From the NCBI RefSeq assembly GCF_000320505.1, contig NZ_BAGX02000010.1, forward strand, positions 56,281-120,280: a stretch of DNA of 64,000 bases. The letters run 5' to 3'. The DNA comes from Methanobrevibacter boviskoreani JH1 (GTDB lineage Archaea > Methanobacteriota > Methanobacteria > Methanobacteriales > Methanobacteriaceae). The notes beneath the pieces were generated by a model. That model searched no databases. It was not told the DNA's origin and was given only the letters and a program-made list of their open reading frames with translations. Made by a program: the position numbers and the translations under genes. Position 1 is the stretch's first letter; the number at the start of each line of letters is the position of its first letter. Positions 55,932 to 64,000 of this stretch are shown piece after piece.

Positions 55932-56608
55932 TGTTAGTTCCTACAACAGTTCCCCTTATATATGCAAATATGTATCTGCCTGCATTTTACACGGCAATAA
56001 TTGTAGGTTTCTTTACATGTATTGCAATAGCAATGCAGAAACGTGATATCCATGTTCTTATCTTAACCGATTTAATTGGATTTGCAATGATTATCGTAGT
56101 TGCCGGTGTAGGTACAGATTTGGCTGAGTCATTTATTCTACCAGGTTTGGTTGTGGAACTTGCGGAGATTATGGCAATTTCCGAAATCTTAATATCCCGT
56201 GAAATGAGAAAGATTTCATCAAATCAACCTAATGTATCTTTTGCTCCAATGCCTATGGATTACAATATGGAAATATTAACCACCGCTCCAAACTTCTTAA
56301 GTTTGATTTTACTTGCTTATGGAGTTTTCTTAACTGGATTCACAGGTGGTGCAGTTGCAGGTGGAGGTATCTTATTATATATCCTTTCAAGAAAAGCAAG
56401 AGGATTACCTGTACTTGAATTAAATGGTATTTCCGGTATATCTGGACTTGGCTGGTGTATGTGGATTATATCTTTCTGGTTGTTCTTTACCATGCCACAA
56501 TATTGGTTATTATGTTTATTCCTTGCAGCTTGCGGATTACTCTTAAAAGTTGCAACAAAAATGGGATTGATCGGAGTCCTTATGAGAGAAGATTTTGGTA
56601 AAAAATAA
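55931..56608 (+). CDS. ehaG: energy-converting hydrogenase A subunit G
   Basis: This is a 225-residue membrane protein of about seven helices. TDLIGFAMIIVVAGVGTDLAE and PGLVVELAEIMAISEIL carry membrane-embedded acidic residues that could serve ion transfer. The ribosome-binding site AGGAGGG lies in the end of ehaF. Confidence 0.85.
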   Translation: MLVPTTVPLIYANMYLPAFYTAIIVGFFTCIAIAMQKRDIHVLILTDLIGFAMIIVVAGVGTDLAESFILPGLVVELAEIMAISEILISREMRKISSNQPNVSFAPMPMDYNMEILTTAPNFLSLILLAYGVFLTGFTGGAVAGGGILLYILSRKARGLPVLELNGISGISGLGWCMWIISFWLFFTMPQYWLLCLFLAACGLLLKVATKMGLIGVLMREDFGKK

Positions 56609-56683
56609 TTAATTAGCTTAAACTAATTAATTTTAATATTTAAAATATTAGTTGTTGAATTAAAAATTTGATAGAGGAAAATT

Positions 56684-57355
56684 ATGAGTATTGCAAGTTT
56701 AGGTGGAAATTTACTTGGGATAGTACCTTTAGGGGATATTGTATTCTATTTAAATCCATTTCATTTGTTCATGTTTGTGACTATATTGATATTCACGTTT
56801 CTTATTGCTATAGGCCATACGGAAACTCAGGTTGAAGCCGAGTTCGGTACACTTGCAGACAAAAGAAAATCTGTAGATATTAAGGAGTTTAAAGCAAGAA
56901 GATTCTTATCTGTGATTTGTGGTATAGCTACAGCAGGTGCAATGATTACAGGGGATTTATATAATTTGACCTTATTTATGTCCCTTGTCGGAATCTTAAA
57001 TATTGGTATTATATCATCAGTAAAACAAGTAGATGTTTTGGATTCTGTTTTCCAATATGGTTTAATTGCGATGATGTGTAGCTTACCATTATTTGGAGGT
57101 GCAGCAATTGTTCTTGGAGCATGTGGAACAGTAAGTTTACTTGCAATTCAAAGTATGAAACCTACTGCAATGATGATTTTCGGTGCAATATTAATATTTA
57201 TCGGAGCCTGTGGTGAATCAGGTATAGCGCCATTCTTCGCATCTAAAGCAGAGATGTTTAGGACCCCAGGTTCTCCATTTTTATTAATTGTACATTTAAG
57301 TTCATTATTTATTATTATAAGGGTAATTGAAGTATTACTCATTATTTGTACTTAG
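56684..57355 (+). CDS. ehaH: energy-converting hydrogenase A subunit H
   Basis: This 223-residue membrane protein has about six helices. It is related to antiporter-like ion-pumping subunits, as reported for Eha[23 protein letters not shown] resembles the conserved helix of that family, but it is much shorter than the full antiporter subunit. The ribosome-binding site is AGAGGAAA. Separated from ehaG by 75 bases, the largest gap within ehaC-ehaQ. Confidence 0.84.
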   Translation: MSIASLGGNLLGIVPLGDIVFYLNPFHLFMFVTILIFTFLIAIGHTETQVEAEFGTLADKRKSVDIKEFKARRFLSVICGIATAGAMITGDLYNLTLFMSLVGILNIGIISSVKQVDVLDSVFQYGLIAMMCSLPLFGGAAIVLGACGTVSLLAIQSMKPTAMMIFGAILIFIGACGESGIAPFFASKAEMFRTPGSPFLLIVHLSSLFIIIRVIEVLLIICT

Positions 57356-57369
57356 AAAAGGTGTTAAAA

Positions 57370-57585
57370 ATGAATAAATTAAAAACTGTAAGTAGCATAT
57401 TACTTATCATATCAACAATTGCAATATTATATGCCTTAATATTTAATCCTGCAGATTGGATTGTCTATGCTGTAGCAATTGTATTTATACCATTTTTTAT
57501 CCTTTCATTAGGTTTACTTACTATGGCTAAACCTAAAAAAGATGAGAAGGAGGAAAGAATACAGGAACCATTTATTGGATATTAA
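57370..57585 (+). CDS. ehaI: energy-converting hydrogenase A subunit I
   Basis: This 71-residue protein has two membrane helices and a charged tail (KPKKDEKEERIQEPFIGY). ATG 57370 follows AAAGGTGTT; an earlier TTG in frame would overlap ehaH without a ribosome-binding site. Confidence 0.84.
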   Translation: MNKLKTVSSILLIISTIAILYALIFNPADWIVYAVAIVFIPFFILSLGLLTMAKPKKDEKEERIQEPFIGY

Positions 57586-57614
57586 ATCCTTTATAGAGTG
57601 TGTATTCGATTTAT

Positions 57615-58478
57615 ATGTATAATTTAATGGCAGATATTCTAATAAATGTAATGATAGCTTTTCTTGCTGGGAGCTTACTTTTAGGTTTACATAGGAAAGT
57701 TATGGCTCGTGTTCAGTTAAGGCCAGGACCTCCTTTGATTCAGTATTTATTACATTCTTTAAAATTTTTCTTTAAAGAATCTTCATGGCCTAAAACAATT
57801 TCAAAACCATTTTACATAGCAATTGTAACTATATTATGTGCTATATGGGTTACTGGTGTAATTGTTGGTCCTGTAACCTATGGATCCTTAATGGTAATGT
57901 TTGGTATCTATGCGGTTCATAAGATTGTAGAACATAACTCAGGTTCCTCATCAGGTTCTCCCTATGGAAAACTTAGTTGTGTAAGGGCGGTTTTCTCTGC
58001 TTCATCCGAGCTTTTATTGTTTGCAGCTATTGTACTTGTTTATTTGGAAACTCATACAATGAATATTGGACAAATAATATCTTATCAATCTGCACATGGA
58101 CCACTAATATTTTCAATTCCACTTGCGGCATTGATGTTCTTTATGATTATTATTACAAAGGCTCCATATTCTCCATTTGGAATCACTACAGGTAAGGATA
58201 TTATTTCCGGATTTGAAACGGAACATTTCGGATTCCTAAGAGGATTCATAATGTTTTCCGAATCTATGTTATGGTATGTTCTATTATGGTTGTTCCTTAC
58301 AATATTCTTTGGACCTTTAACAATAGTGGGTTATGCAATTGGAATGATAATAATATCTGTAATTACAGGTTTTATAAGTGCCACAACACCTATGTTAAAT
58401 CCAAACCATTCAGTCATGTCACAGTTTACAATTGCGGTTATATGTGTATTTGGAACATTGATTCCAATGGTAATTTAA
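57615..58478 (+). CDS. ehaJ: energy-converting hydrogenase A subunit J (NuoH-like)
   Basis: This membrane subunit of about 287 residues is homologous to NuoH/EchB, the channel subunit joining the hydrogenase module to ion transport. [29 protein letters not shown] and [19 protein letters not shown] with membrane acidic residues are diagnostic, as is [27 protein letters not shown] at 57600 is also in frame; both starts lack a clear ribosome-binding site. The product forms part of the conserved core of the complex. Confidence 0.9.
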   Translation: MYNLMADILINVMIAFLAGSLLLGLHRKVMARVQLRPGPPLIQYLLHSLKFFFKESSWPKTISKPFYIAIVTILCAIWVTGVIVGPVTYGSLMVMFGIYAVHKIVEHNSGSSSGSPYGKLSCVRAVFSASSELLLFAAIVLVYLETHTMNIGQIISYQSAHGPLIFSIPLAALMFFMIIITKAPYSPFGITTGKDIISGFETEHFGFLRGFIMFSESMLWYVLLWLFLTIFFGPLTIVGYAIGMIIISVITGFISATTPMLNPNHSVMSQFTIAVICVFGTLIPMVI

Positions 58479-58505
58479 TTAAAAAATAAAATACGGAGAG
58501 AGAAA

Positions 58506-58763
58506 ATGAGTCAAGAAAAAGACTTTTTAATACTTACATCATTAGTAGCTATTGGTATTATTTTTATTAGTGGACTTGCTGTCATATTTCATAGTCCTGT
58601 TGTTTTGCCACTTGTAGTTATAGCTATACTTATTGCTCCGTTAATATTATATCAATATACAGAGAAAGGTTCAGAACTTGCAGAAAATCTAGAGAAGATA
58701 ATGTTTTTCATTACCTTTGCTGTGATCTGTATTTCAATTATATTATTATACAGACCATTATAA
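58506..58763 (+). CDS. ehaK: energy-converting hydrogenase A subunit K
   Basis: This is an 85-residue membrane protein with two or three helices. The ribosome-binding site GGAGAGAGAAA precedes ATG. Its position after ehaJ and its size match EhaK. No catalytic motif. Confidence 0.83.
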   Translation: MSQEKDFLILTSLVAIGIIFISGLAVIFHSPVVLPLVVIAILIAPLILYQYTEKGSELAENLEKIMFFITFAVICISIILLYRPL

Positions 58764-58796
58764 ACAGATTATTTAAATTAAAAACAAACCAATCAG

Positions 58797-59141
58797 ATGA
58801 TGATTATGATAGAACAATTACATGTTTTAATATATCTAATAGTTTTTATAGTTGGGGCTATTCTTGGTCTTCTATACAGCTATCAAAAACATTTAGAACC
58901 ATATATTATTAAAGAAACCAATATACCAATATTAGTTATGGCTATTCTTGGTTGGTTTTTATTTGTTAACTACAGTCTCCTTAACTTTATTCCAAGCTTT
59001 ATTGTTATAAGTATTGGTCTATTCTTAATAGGTTTTGTAATAGATATGAGACCAGGTTATGGTAGAAGAGAAACTGTAATTGGTATTATAGTTGCAGTGG
59101 TAATTTGGTTTTTTACACAATGTTTATTTAATATAATTTAA
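58797..59141 (+). CDS. ehaL: energy-converting hydrogenase A subunit L
   Basis: This 114-residue membrane protein has four helices. Several nearby ATG codons (58797, 58800 and 58806) could start it; GATGAT may act as the ribosome-binding site for the last. MRPGYGRRETVIG is a conserved cytoplasmic loop. Confidence 0.83.
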   Translation: MMIMIEQLHVLIYLIVFIVGAILGLLYSYQKHLEPYIIKETNIPILVMAILGWFLFVNYSLLNFIPSFIVISIGLFLIGFVIDMRPGYGRRETVIGIIVAVVIWFFTQCLFNII

Positions 59142-59162
59142 TTTTAGTCTATTGGTGATTAT

Positions 59163-59540
59163 ATGGATGATGAAGAGAAAATGAAACTTTATAAATTAAG
59201 AATTCTTAGAAGTTTCAAATGGCATGATGATTTAATTGTTCCTTTATCTAAAGAACTGGGAATATCTGTTGAAGAGTTTGAGGATATTCTTATGAAAAAT
59301 TTAGACATGTCCTCATTGGAGGCACTTCACTCAACATATGAATCAGCAATTCCGGAAGAAATTATGATGAGATTACATATTGATTTAAGATTTATATGGT
59401 ATGTGGATGTACTTCAATTGCTTTCACAGGAGGAAGCAAGGGATATTAAATTTAAATTGACAGAGGAAATCCTTCATGGTAAAGATTACAGTGATGCGGT
59501 AGATGAAGGAAGAAGGATATTGGTTGAAAAATTAAGATAA
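59163..59540 (+). CDS. ehaM: energy-converting hydrogenase A subunit M
   Basis: This 125-residue soluble subunit is all-helical and acidic. It has no cysteine motif and no membrane helix. LDMSSLEALHSTYESAIPEEIMMRLHIDLRFIWYVDVLQLL is the most conserved-looking region (quoted only to locate it: residues ~45-86). The ribosome-binding site is GGTGATTAT. It probably sits on the cytoplasmic side of the complex. Confidence 0.83.
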   Translation: MDDEEKMKLYKLRILRSFKWHDDLIVPLSKELGISVEEFEDILMKNLDMSSLEALHSTYESAIPEEIMMRLHIDLRFIWYVDVLQLLSQEEARDIKFKLTEEILHGKDYSDAVDEGRRILVEKLR

Positions 59541-59578
59541 TTTTTATTAGATAATAATTTCAGTTTAGAGGTAAGAAA

Positions 59579-60055
59579 ATGTTAGATCGTCTTAAGGATA
59601 TTGTACGAAAAACCTCAATTAACGTTTGTATTGTTAATTGTGGTGGATGTAATGGATGTGATGTAGAACTCGTTGCATGTTTATCTCCTAGATATGATCT
59701 TGAACAATACGGTATTTATTTACAAAACAACCCTCGTGATGCAGATATAATACTTTTAACAGGACCTGTCACTGAACAGTGGGAGGATAAGTTAAGAAGA
59801 ATATATGCTAAGACTCCAGAGCCAAAACTTGTTTTAGCTGTTGGAAACTGTCCTCAAACGGGAAGTGTTTTTGCTCAAGAAGGTGGTAGGGTTAGTGCTC
59901 CAGCATCTAATTTTATCCCTATAGATGGGGCTGTATCTGGCTGTCCTCCAAGTCCTCCTGAAATTATTAATGCAATTTTAAATGTTGCGCCTGATGCTAT
60001 GGTTGCAAAAAGTCATGAGAACAAGAAGATTAAAGATGATGAGGATGAGGTGTAA
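59579..60055 (+). CDS. ehaN: energy-converting hydrogenase A small subunit EhaN
   Basis: This 158-residue subunit is the NuoB/EchC-type hydrogenase small subunit. It carries the proximal 4Fe-4S ligands: [22 protein letters not shown] and GCPPSPPEI. It passes electrons from the [NiFe] site in EhaO to the polyferredoxins. The ribosome-binding site is GAGGTAAG. The next gene begins 3 bases after its stop. Confidence 0.93.
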   Translation: MLDRLKDIVRKTSINVCIVNCGGCNGCDVELVACLSPRYDLEQYGIYLQNNPRDADIILLTGPVTEQWEDKLRRIYAKTPEPKLVLAVGNCPQTGSVFAQEGGRVSAPASNFIPIDGAVSGCPPSPPEIINAILNVAPDAMVAKSHENKKIKDDEDEV

Positions 60056-60058
60056 GAA

Positions 60059-61177
60059 ATGATAGTACCTATAGGTCCGGTCCATCCAGGTTTAAAGGAA
60101 CCTTTAAGATTAAAGCTTGAAACTCAGGGTGAAAGAGTAGTCAAAGCTGAAATAGATTATGGTTATGTCCACCGTGGAATAGAGAAGATTATGGAAGGTA
60201 AAACCTGGCAAAAATGTATTTATCTTGCAGAAAGAATATGTGGTATTTGTTCCTATGAACATACCCAATCATTTGCAGAGGTTTTAGAGCATATGGCGGG
60301 AGTTTACGCACCTCCAAGAGCCCAATTTTTAAGAGTCATCACTAACGAATTGGATAGAATTCAATCTCATTATCTGGCGAATTCCACATTTTTCAAATGT
60401 TTGGACCATGAGTTATTGTTCATGAAAGTATTGGAACTTAGGGAATATGCTATGGATTCTATTGAATTGTTAACAGGTAACAGGGTTAATATGGGTTGGA
60501 ATGTTCTTGGTGGAGTAAGAATGGATGCCAATGAAGAACATTTCAATGCCATACTTGAAAATCTTAAGGTCATTGAGGAAAACCATGATAGGATAGTGGA
60601 ATTATTCTCTGAAGGTTCTGTTTTAGCTTTAAGGACTAAGGGTGTAGGAGAAATGACCAGAGAAGAGGCATTAAAAGGTCGTGCAGTAGGCCCTATTGGT
60701 AGGGCATCAGGTCTTAAACATGATTGCAGGGAATTCCATCCTACCTATAGAGACCATTTGGATTTCTCTCCTATTTGGAGAAAAGAAGGAGATAATTATG
60801 CCCGTGCTATGAATAGATTTGATGAGATACCTCAATCAATTGATTTAATCAAACAGGCTATTGATAACATGCCTAAAGGTGATATTAGAGTACCTGTTGA
60901 AGTTAATACAGGTTACAGTGAATGGGTAAATGAGGCTCCTCGTGGTGAAGTAAAGTATATGTGTGAGACAAACGGCAATTTAATAAAACATATTTCAATA
61001 CGTACTCCAAGTATTACAAATATAGATTCATGTGCTAAATATATGCTAACTAATGTTCCAACTGTTGCAGATGCAGTGGCTACATATGCATCATGTGATC
61101 CTTGTATTGCATGTGCTGAACGTGTTCAAGTTTTAAATAGAGACACTAATGAAAAAATCGTAAAAGATATGTTTTAA
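60059..61177 (+). CDS. ehaO: energy-converting hydrogenase A large subunit EhaO
   Basis: This is a 372-residue [NiFe]-hydrogenase large subunit. N-terminal nickel ligands in [12 protein letters not shown] (about 61-72) and the C-terminal pair in CDPCIAC (about 347-353), so the active site is complete. [13 protein letters not shown] opens it, as in group 4 enzymes. After CDPCIAC only 19 residues follow, with no typical cleaved extension. The ribosome-binding site GAGGTG lies in the end of ehaN. Confidence 0.94.
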   Translation: MIVPIGPVHPGLKEPLRLKLETQGERVVKAEIDYGYVHRGIEKIMEGKTWQKCIYLAERICGICSYEHTQSFAEVLEHMAGVYAPPRAQFLRVITNELDRIQSHYLANSTFFKCLDHELLFMKVLELREYAMDSIELLTGNRVNMGWNVLGGVRMDANEEHFNAILENLKVIEENHDRIVELFSEGSVLALRTKGVGEMTREEALKGRAVGPIGRASGLKHDCREFHPTYRDHLDFSPIWRKEGDNYARAMNRFDEIPQSIDLIKQAIDNMPKGDIRVPVEVNTGYSEWVNEAPRGEVKYMCETNGNLIKHISIRTPSITNIDSCAKYMLTNVPTVADAVATYASCDPCIACAERVQVLNRDTNEKIVKDMF

Positions 61178-61200
61178 ATTCAATTAAAAGATGATGGTTT

Positions 61201-62256
61201 ATGAGTTCTTTAATTTGGTATGTATATGAATTTGCAAGAAAAACCTGGATCAATCGTTTTACTGATGCAAAATCTCATAAAGAATCAGTTGAAAAACCTT
61301 CTAGATTTAGAGATTTTCCAGTTGTTATTAAGGAAAATTGTATTGGATGCGGTTCTTGTATTGCAAGTTGTCCATCTCCAACAGCAATTAAGCTTGTAAG
61401 GGATGAGACAACTGAAGAAGCAGAAGGTTTAGTCTATCCTGTAATTAATGAGGGTGGCTGTATTAGATGTGGTTTCTGTGCTGAGGTTTGCCCGTCTAAT
61501 CCAAAAACTTTAGAATGTGGAGAAAATCATTTAATTAAAGAAGATTTCAATATCATTCCATCTAAACGCAGATATATTGTTGATGATTATTTATGTATTA
61601 AATGTAATTCATGTATTAAAGCATGTCCCGTAGATGCGGTTTCAGTTGTTGACGGACATGTAAAAGTAAATCAATTAAAATGTATTGCATGTGGAGAATG
61701 TGTTAAGGCTTGTAAAGTTAAAGGTGCAATGAAAGGAATATTTATTGATAACCTACAAGATCAAAGAAAATTGATTAAACTGGTTGTTGACAGTCTTGAA
61801 AAATATATTGAGGCTCAACAGGAAGATTTAGAAAAACTGGCTCCAGAATCATTATTGCAATTAAAATTCCCAATATCAAATATCTGGGATGAGGCATTAA
61901 AGATTATTCCAGATACTGAAATTGCGCATGAAATAATTGAAAATGCAGTTGACAGATTAAAGATTAGGGTTATTACATGGAACAGTGAAAAATGTAAGAA
62001 ATGCCAAATGTGTGTTAAGGAATGTCCAATTGGTGCAATTAGTTTTGATAAAGAGAGAGATACTATTGTAAGAGACCATGATAAGTGTTGTAGATGTAGT
62101 ATTTGTTTCCAAACTTGTCCATTTGCAGTGATTAAATTATTCCTTGCTAAATTTGTACTTGACTCTGATGATGATGGGAATGAATATGCCTTTATCACTG
62201 TTACTCCTTCACAATTAGATCATGACTTTATAAAAGGTGAGCACAATGCAAGCTAG
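61201..62256 (+). CDS. ehaP: energy-converting hydrogenase A polyferredoxin EhaP
   Basis: This 351-residue polyferredoxin has six 4Fe-4S motifs: CIGCGSCIASCP, CIRCGFCAEVCP, CIKCNSCIKACP, CIACGECVKACK, CKKCQMCVKECP and CCRCSICFQTCP. A helical spacer (about 185-255) divides the first four from the last two. It carries electrons from EhaN to ferredoxin. The ribosome-binding site is GATGATGG. Overlaps ehaQ by 11 bases. Confidence 0.93.
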   Translation: MSSLIWYVYEFARKTWINRFTDAKSHKESVEKPSRFRDFPVVIKENCIGCGSCIASCPSPTAIKLVRDETTEEAEGLVYPVINEGGCIRCGFCAEVCPSNPKTLECGENHLIKEDFNIIPSKRRYIVDDYLCIKCNSCIKACPVDAVSVVDGHVKVNQLKCIACGECVKACKVKGAMKGIFIDNLQDQRKLIKLVVDSLEKYIEAQQEDLEKLAPESLLQLKFPISNIWDEALKIIPDTEIAHEIIENAVDRLKIRVITWNSEKCKKCQMCVKECPIGAISFDKERDTIVRDHDKCCRCSICFQTCPFAVIKLFLAKFVLDSDDDGNEYAFITVTPSQLDHDFIKGEHNAS

Positions 62257-63817
62257 AGAAGATTATGAACGTTTCGGAAAACCAATACGTGAAGTTGAAG
62301 TTCAATGGGATATTGATGATAATAAATGTGCTCATTGTGTTGAAAAACCATGTTTAAAATCATGTCCAGTTGAGGCTATTTACTTGGATCCTAATGGTAA
62401 TATTAGGTTACATGATTCATGTTTCGGCTGTGTATTATGTAGAAATGCATGTCCCTATGTTGCCATTACAATGACTACAAAGATTGCAGAACCAATTAAG
62501 GAAAATGTTCCAAATATTAACAAGGCATTATGTAGAGCATGTGGGGCATGTGTAGCTAATTGTAAAACAGGGGCTATTCACCTACGTTCAGAGGGTTCCG
62601 AAACTTTCAGTGAGATCGATGAAGACAAATGTATGAGATGCGGATATTGCTATAGGGTATGTCCTACAGATGCAATTAAATATGGTGAGATATTGCCAAG
62701 AACTGTTAAAGGTGGAAAGGCAATTGTTGTAAACCATAAGAAATGTATTGGCTGTTTAACCTGTGTAAGGGTATGTCCGTCTAAGGGTTCCATTATTATT
62801 AGTAAAACATTAAAGCTACCATACATTAATCCAGGATACTGTGCAAGATGTGAAGAGTGTATGCATGCATGTCCTTCCACGGCAATTAAATTCTCCTCAC
62901 GTAAAAGAGCATATGCCCAATATAGTAAGATTAGAACCTCCGATACCATATCAGAAATTGTGGATAAAGATGTTTCAGTGTTGTCTCATAACATTTCAAG
63001 AATTGACAGGATCTTATCTGATTTATCACTTCAATTTTCAAAACATTTGGATGAGGTAACTGCAGAGAATGTAAAACCCGATGATATCATTGAATCCGAG
63101 AATTTATTTGAACTTAAATTTAACGCATCAGAGGTAATCACTAAAAAATTTGAGGATATCACTGGTTCAAACTTTAAAATAACAGAAATGAATAATTTGA
63201 TTGATTCATTCCCACCGAAAAGAAGAATATTTATAGATGAGTTCAGATGTATTGGCTGTGGAGAATGTATGAATGTATGTCCTGTAGATGATGCATTATG
63301 GTTAGATACTCCTGCACCGGTACATGTTACAGATTCATGTGTCTTTTGTGGTAAGTGTGTTGAAGCTTGCAGGTTTGATGTCATTACGATTTACGAGGAA
63401 TCATTTGAATCCAAAGGCGATACAATCTATTACTTGTCCACAGAGATTCAAAAGCCTAGGGAAGGTAAACTAACATTATCCAATATTAGATGTTTATCTT
63501 GCGGTGTATGTGTGAATAACTGTCCTACAGATGCACTTGAGATGGTAAATGATAAGGTTGAATATATCGAGGATAACTGTATTTATTGTAGGGAATGTGA
63601 ATGTCTATGTCCTGTAAATGCAATTGACATTGACATTATTAAGGATTGTCAGAACCCTGGCGGTGAAGATACTGATTCAAATAATTCAGAAATGTTGGAT
63701 TCTGATAATGTTGATGCTCAAGCTACAGATTCAGATGATGGTGAAGATTCTATAAGCAATAAAACAGGCTCTGATATTGTAGATTCTGATGATAATAATC
63801 AACTTACAGATTCTTAA
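62246..63817 (+). CDS. ehaQ: energy-converting hydrogenase A polyferredoxin EhaQ
   Basis: A 523-residue polyferredoxin with ten Cys motifs, the first slightly irregular (CAHCVEKPCLKSCP) and the last CIYCRECECLCP. A helical spacer (about 230-310) separates motifs 1-6 from 7-10. ATG 62246 is fixed by AAAGGTGA; a GTG at 62237 is within that site. The end is a ~55-residue Asp/Ser/Asn-rich tail with repeats of DSD type, not part of a ferredoxin domain. It works with EhaP in electron transfer. Confidence 0.93.
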   Translation: MQAREDYERFGKPIREVEVQWDIDDNKCAHCVEKPCLKSCPVEAIYLDPNGNIRLHDSCFGCVLCRNACPYVAITMTTKIAEPIKENVPNINKALCRACGACVANCKTGAIHLRSEGSETFSEIDEDKCMRCGYCYRVCPTDAIKYGEILPRTVKGGKAIVVNHKKCIGCLTCVRVCPSKGSIIISKTLKLPYINPGYCARCEECMHACPSTAIKFSSRKRAYAQYSKIRTSDTISEIVDKDVSVLSHNISRIDRILSDLSLQFSKHLDEVTAENVKPDDIIESENLFELKFNASEVITKKFEDITGSNFKITEMNNLIDSFPPKRRIFIDEFRCIGCGECMNVCPVDDALWLDTPAPVHVTDSCVFCGKCVEACRFDVITIYEESFESKGDTIYYLSTEIQKPREGKLTLSNIRCLSCGVCVNNCPTDALEMVNDKVEYIEDNCIYCRECECLCPVNAIDIDIIKDCQNPGGEDTDSNNSEMLDSDNVDAQATDSDDGEDSISNKTGSDIVDSDDNNQLTDS

Positions 63818-63900
63818 AAACCAAAATACTGTTTCATTTTAAATTTTATTTCATTAATTTTTATCATTTTTTTTAAATACTTTAGATTAGGAGGATTAAT

Positions 63901-64000
63901 TTGAGTAAGAAAGTTTATGTAACAGATTGTGAAGGTCCATTAACTATTAATGATAATGCTTATGAGGCATGTTCCCATTTTATTCAGGATGGCAGTAAAC
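63901..64000 (+). CDS. ehaR: energy-converting hydrogenase A subunit R, partial
   Basis: The window cuts this gene after 33 codons. TTG 63901 follows the strong TAGGAGGATTAATT. The start [20 protein letters not shown] has the DxxxT-like motif VTDCEGPLT of the haloacid dehalogenase-like fold reported for EhaR. The placement after ehaQ supports it. Confidence 0.85.
   Translation, partial: MSKKVYVTDCEGPLTINDNAYEACSHFIQDGSK

Overview
The window looks like chromosomal DNA of a pseudomurein-walled methanogenic archaeon of the Methanobacteriaceae. Methanobrevibacter is the best guess and Methanosphaera the main alternative. The evidence is the very low GC content, long T-rich intergenic stretches, and a near-complete Eha energy-converting hydrogenase operon. 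It is supported by a pseudomurein precursor gene set (CarB-like ATP-grasp, MraY-like transferase, Mur ligase), split archaeal glutamate synthase and GMP synthetase, GatDE, PAN, aMBF1, Cgi121, NreA and two adhesin-like proteins. Many starts are GTG or TTG, with GGTGAT or GGAGG ribosome-binding sites.

Layout. 1-6515 holds an isopropylmalate/homoisocitrate dehydrogenase, a HEAT-repeat protein and the pdxT-gltB1-gltB3-gltB2 cluster. 6516-8022 is non-coding, with three copies of a ~370 bp GT-rich repeat. 8023-14634 holds small methanogen-specific genes, including what looks like a nickel-related neighbourhood: a His/Cys-rich protein with a ribbon-helix-helix-like domain, NikR, a methyltransferase and a hydrogenase maturation peptidase. 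15042-21667 is a cell-envelope block: pseudomurein precursor genes, a membrane-anchored POTRA-like protein, a secreted zinc-ribbon protein and a DUF356-like protein. 22089-24253 has aMBF1 divergent from PAN. A well-formed C/D box sRNA gene lies just after PAN at about 24328-24393.

24957-33488 holds an MFS transporter and two large adhesin-like surface proteins. 33658-42964 carries a PH-domain membrane protein, a geranylgeranyl reductase, Trm-G10, an isopropylmalate/citramalate synthase, Cgi121, a DegT-like protein, NreA and a zinc-ribbon membrane protein. 43056-51081 is mostly on the minus strand: guaAb, a small protein, guaAa, gatE, gatD, and an acyl-CoA synthetase with an XRE-cupin regulator. 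A 52-residue membrane protein on the plus strand lies between them. 51613-53296 has an unknown CxxC protein and a sugar-nucleotide epimerase. 53631-64000 is the eha operon from ehaA to ehaQ, with ehaR cut by the window edge.

How the parts work together. Eha couples membrane ion flow to ferredoxin reduction by H2 and replenishes reduced ferredoxin for CO2 fixation. Its polyferredoxins, EhaP with six and EhaQ with ten 4Fe-4S motifs, carry the electrons. Nickel control through NikR and possibly the His-rich protein would supply this and other [NiFe] enzymes. The glutamine-dependent enzymes (PdxT, GltB, GuaA, GatDE) handle nitrogen. No CRISPR array, tRNA, rRNA or intact insertion sequence was seen.
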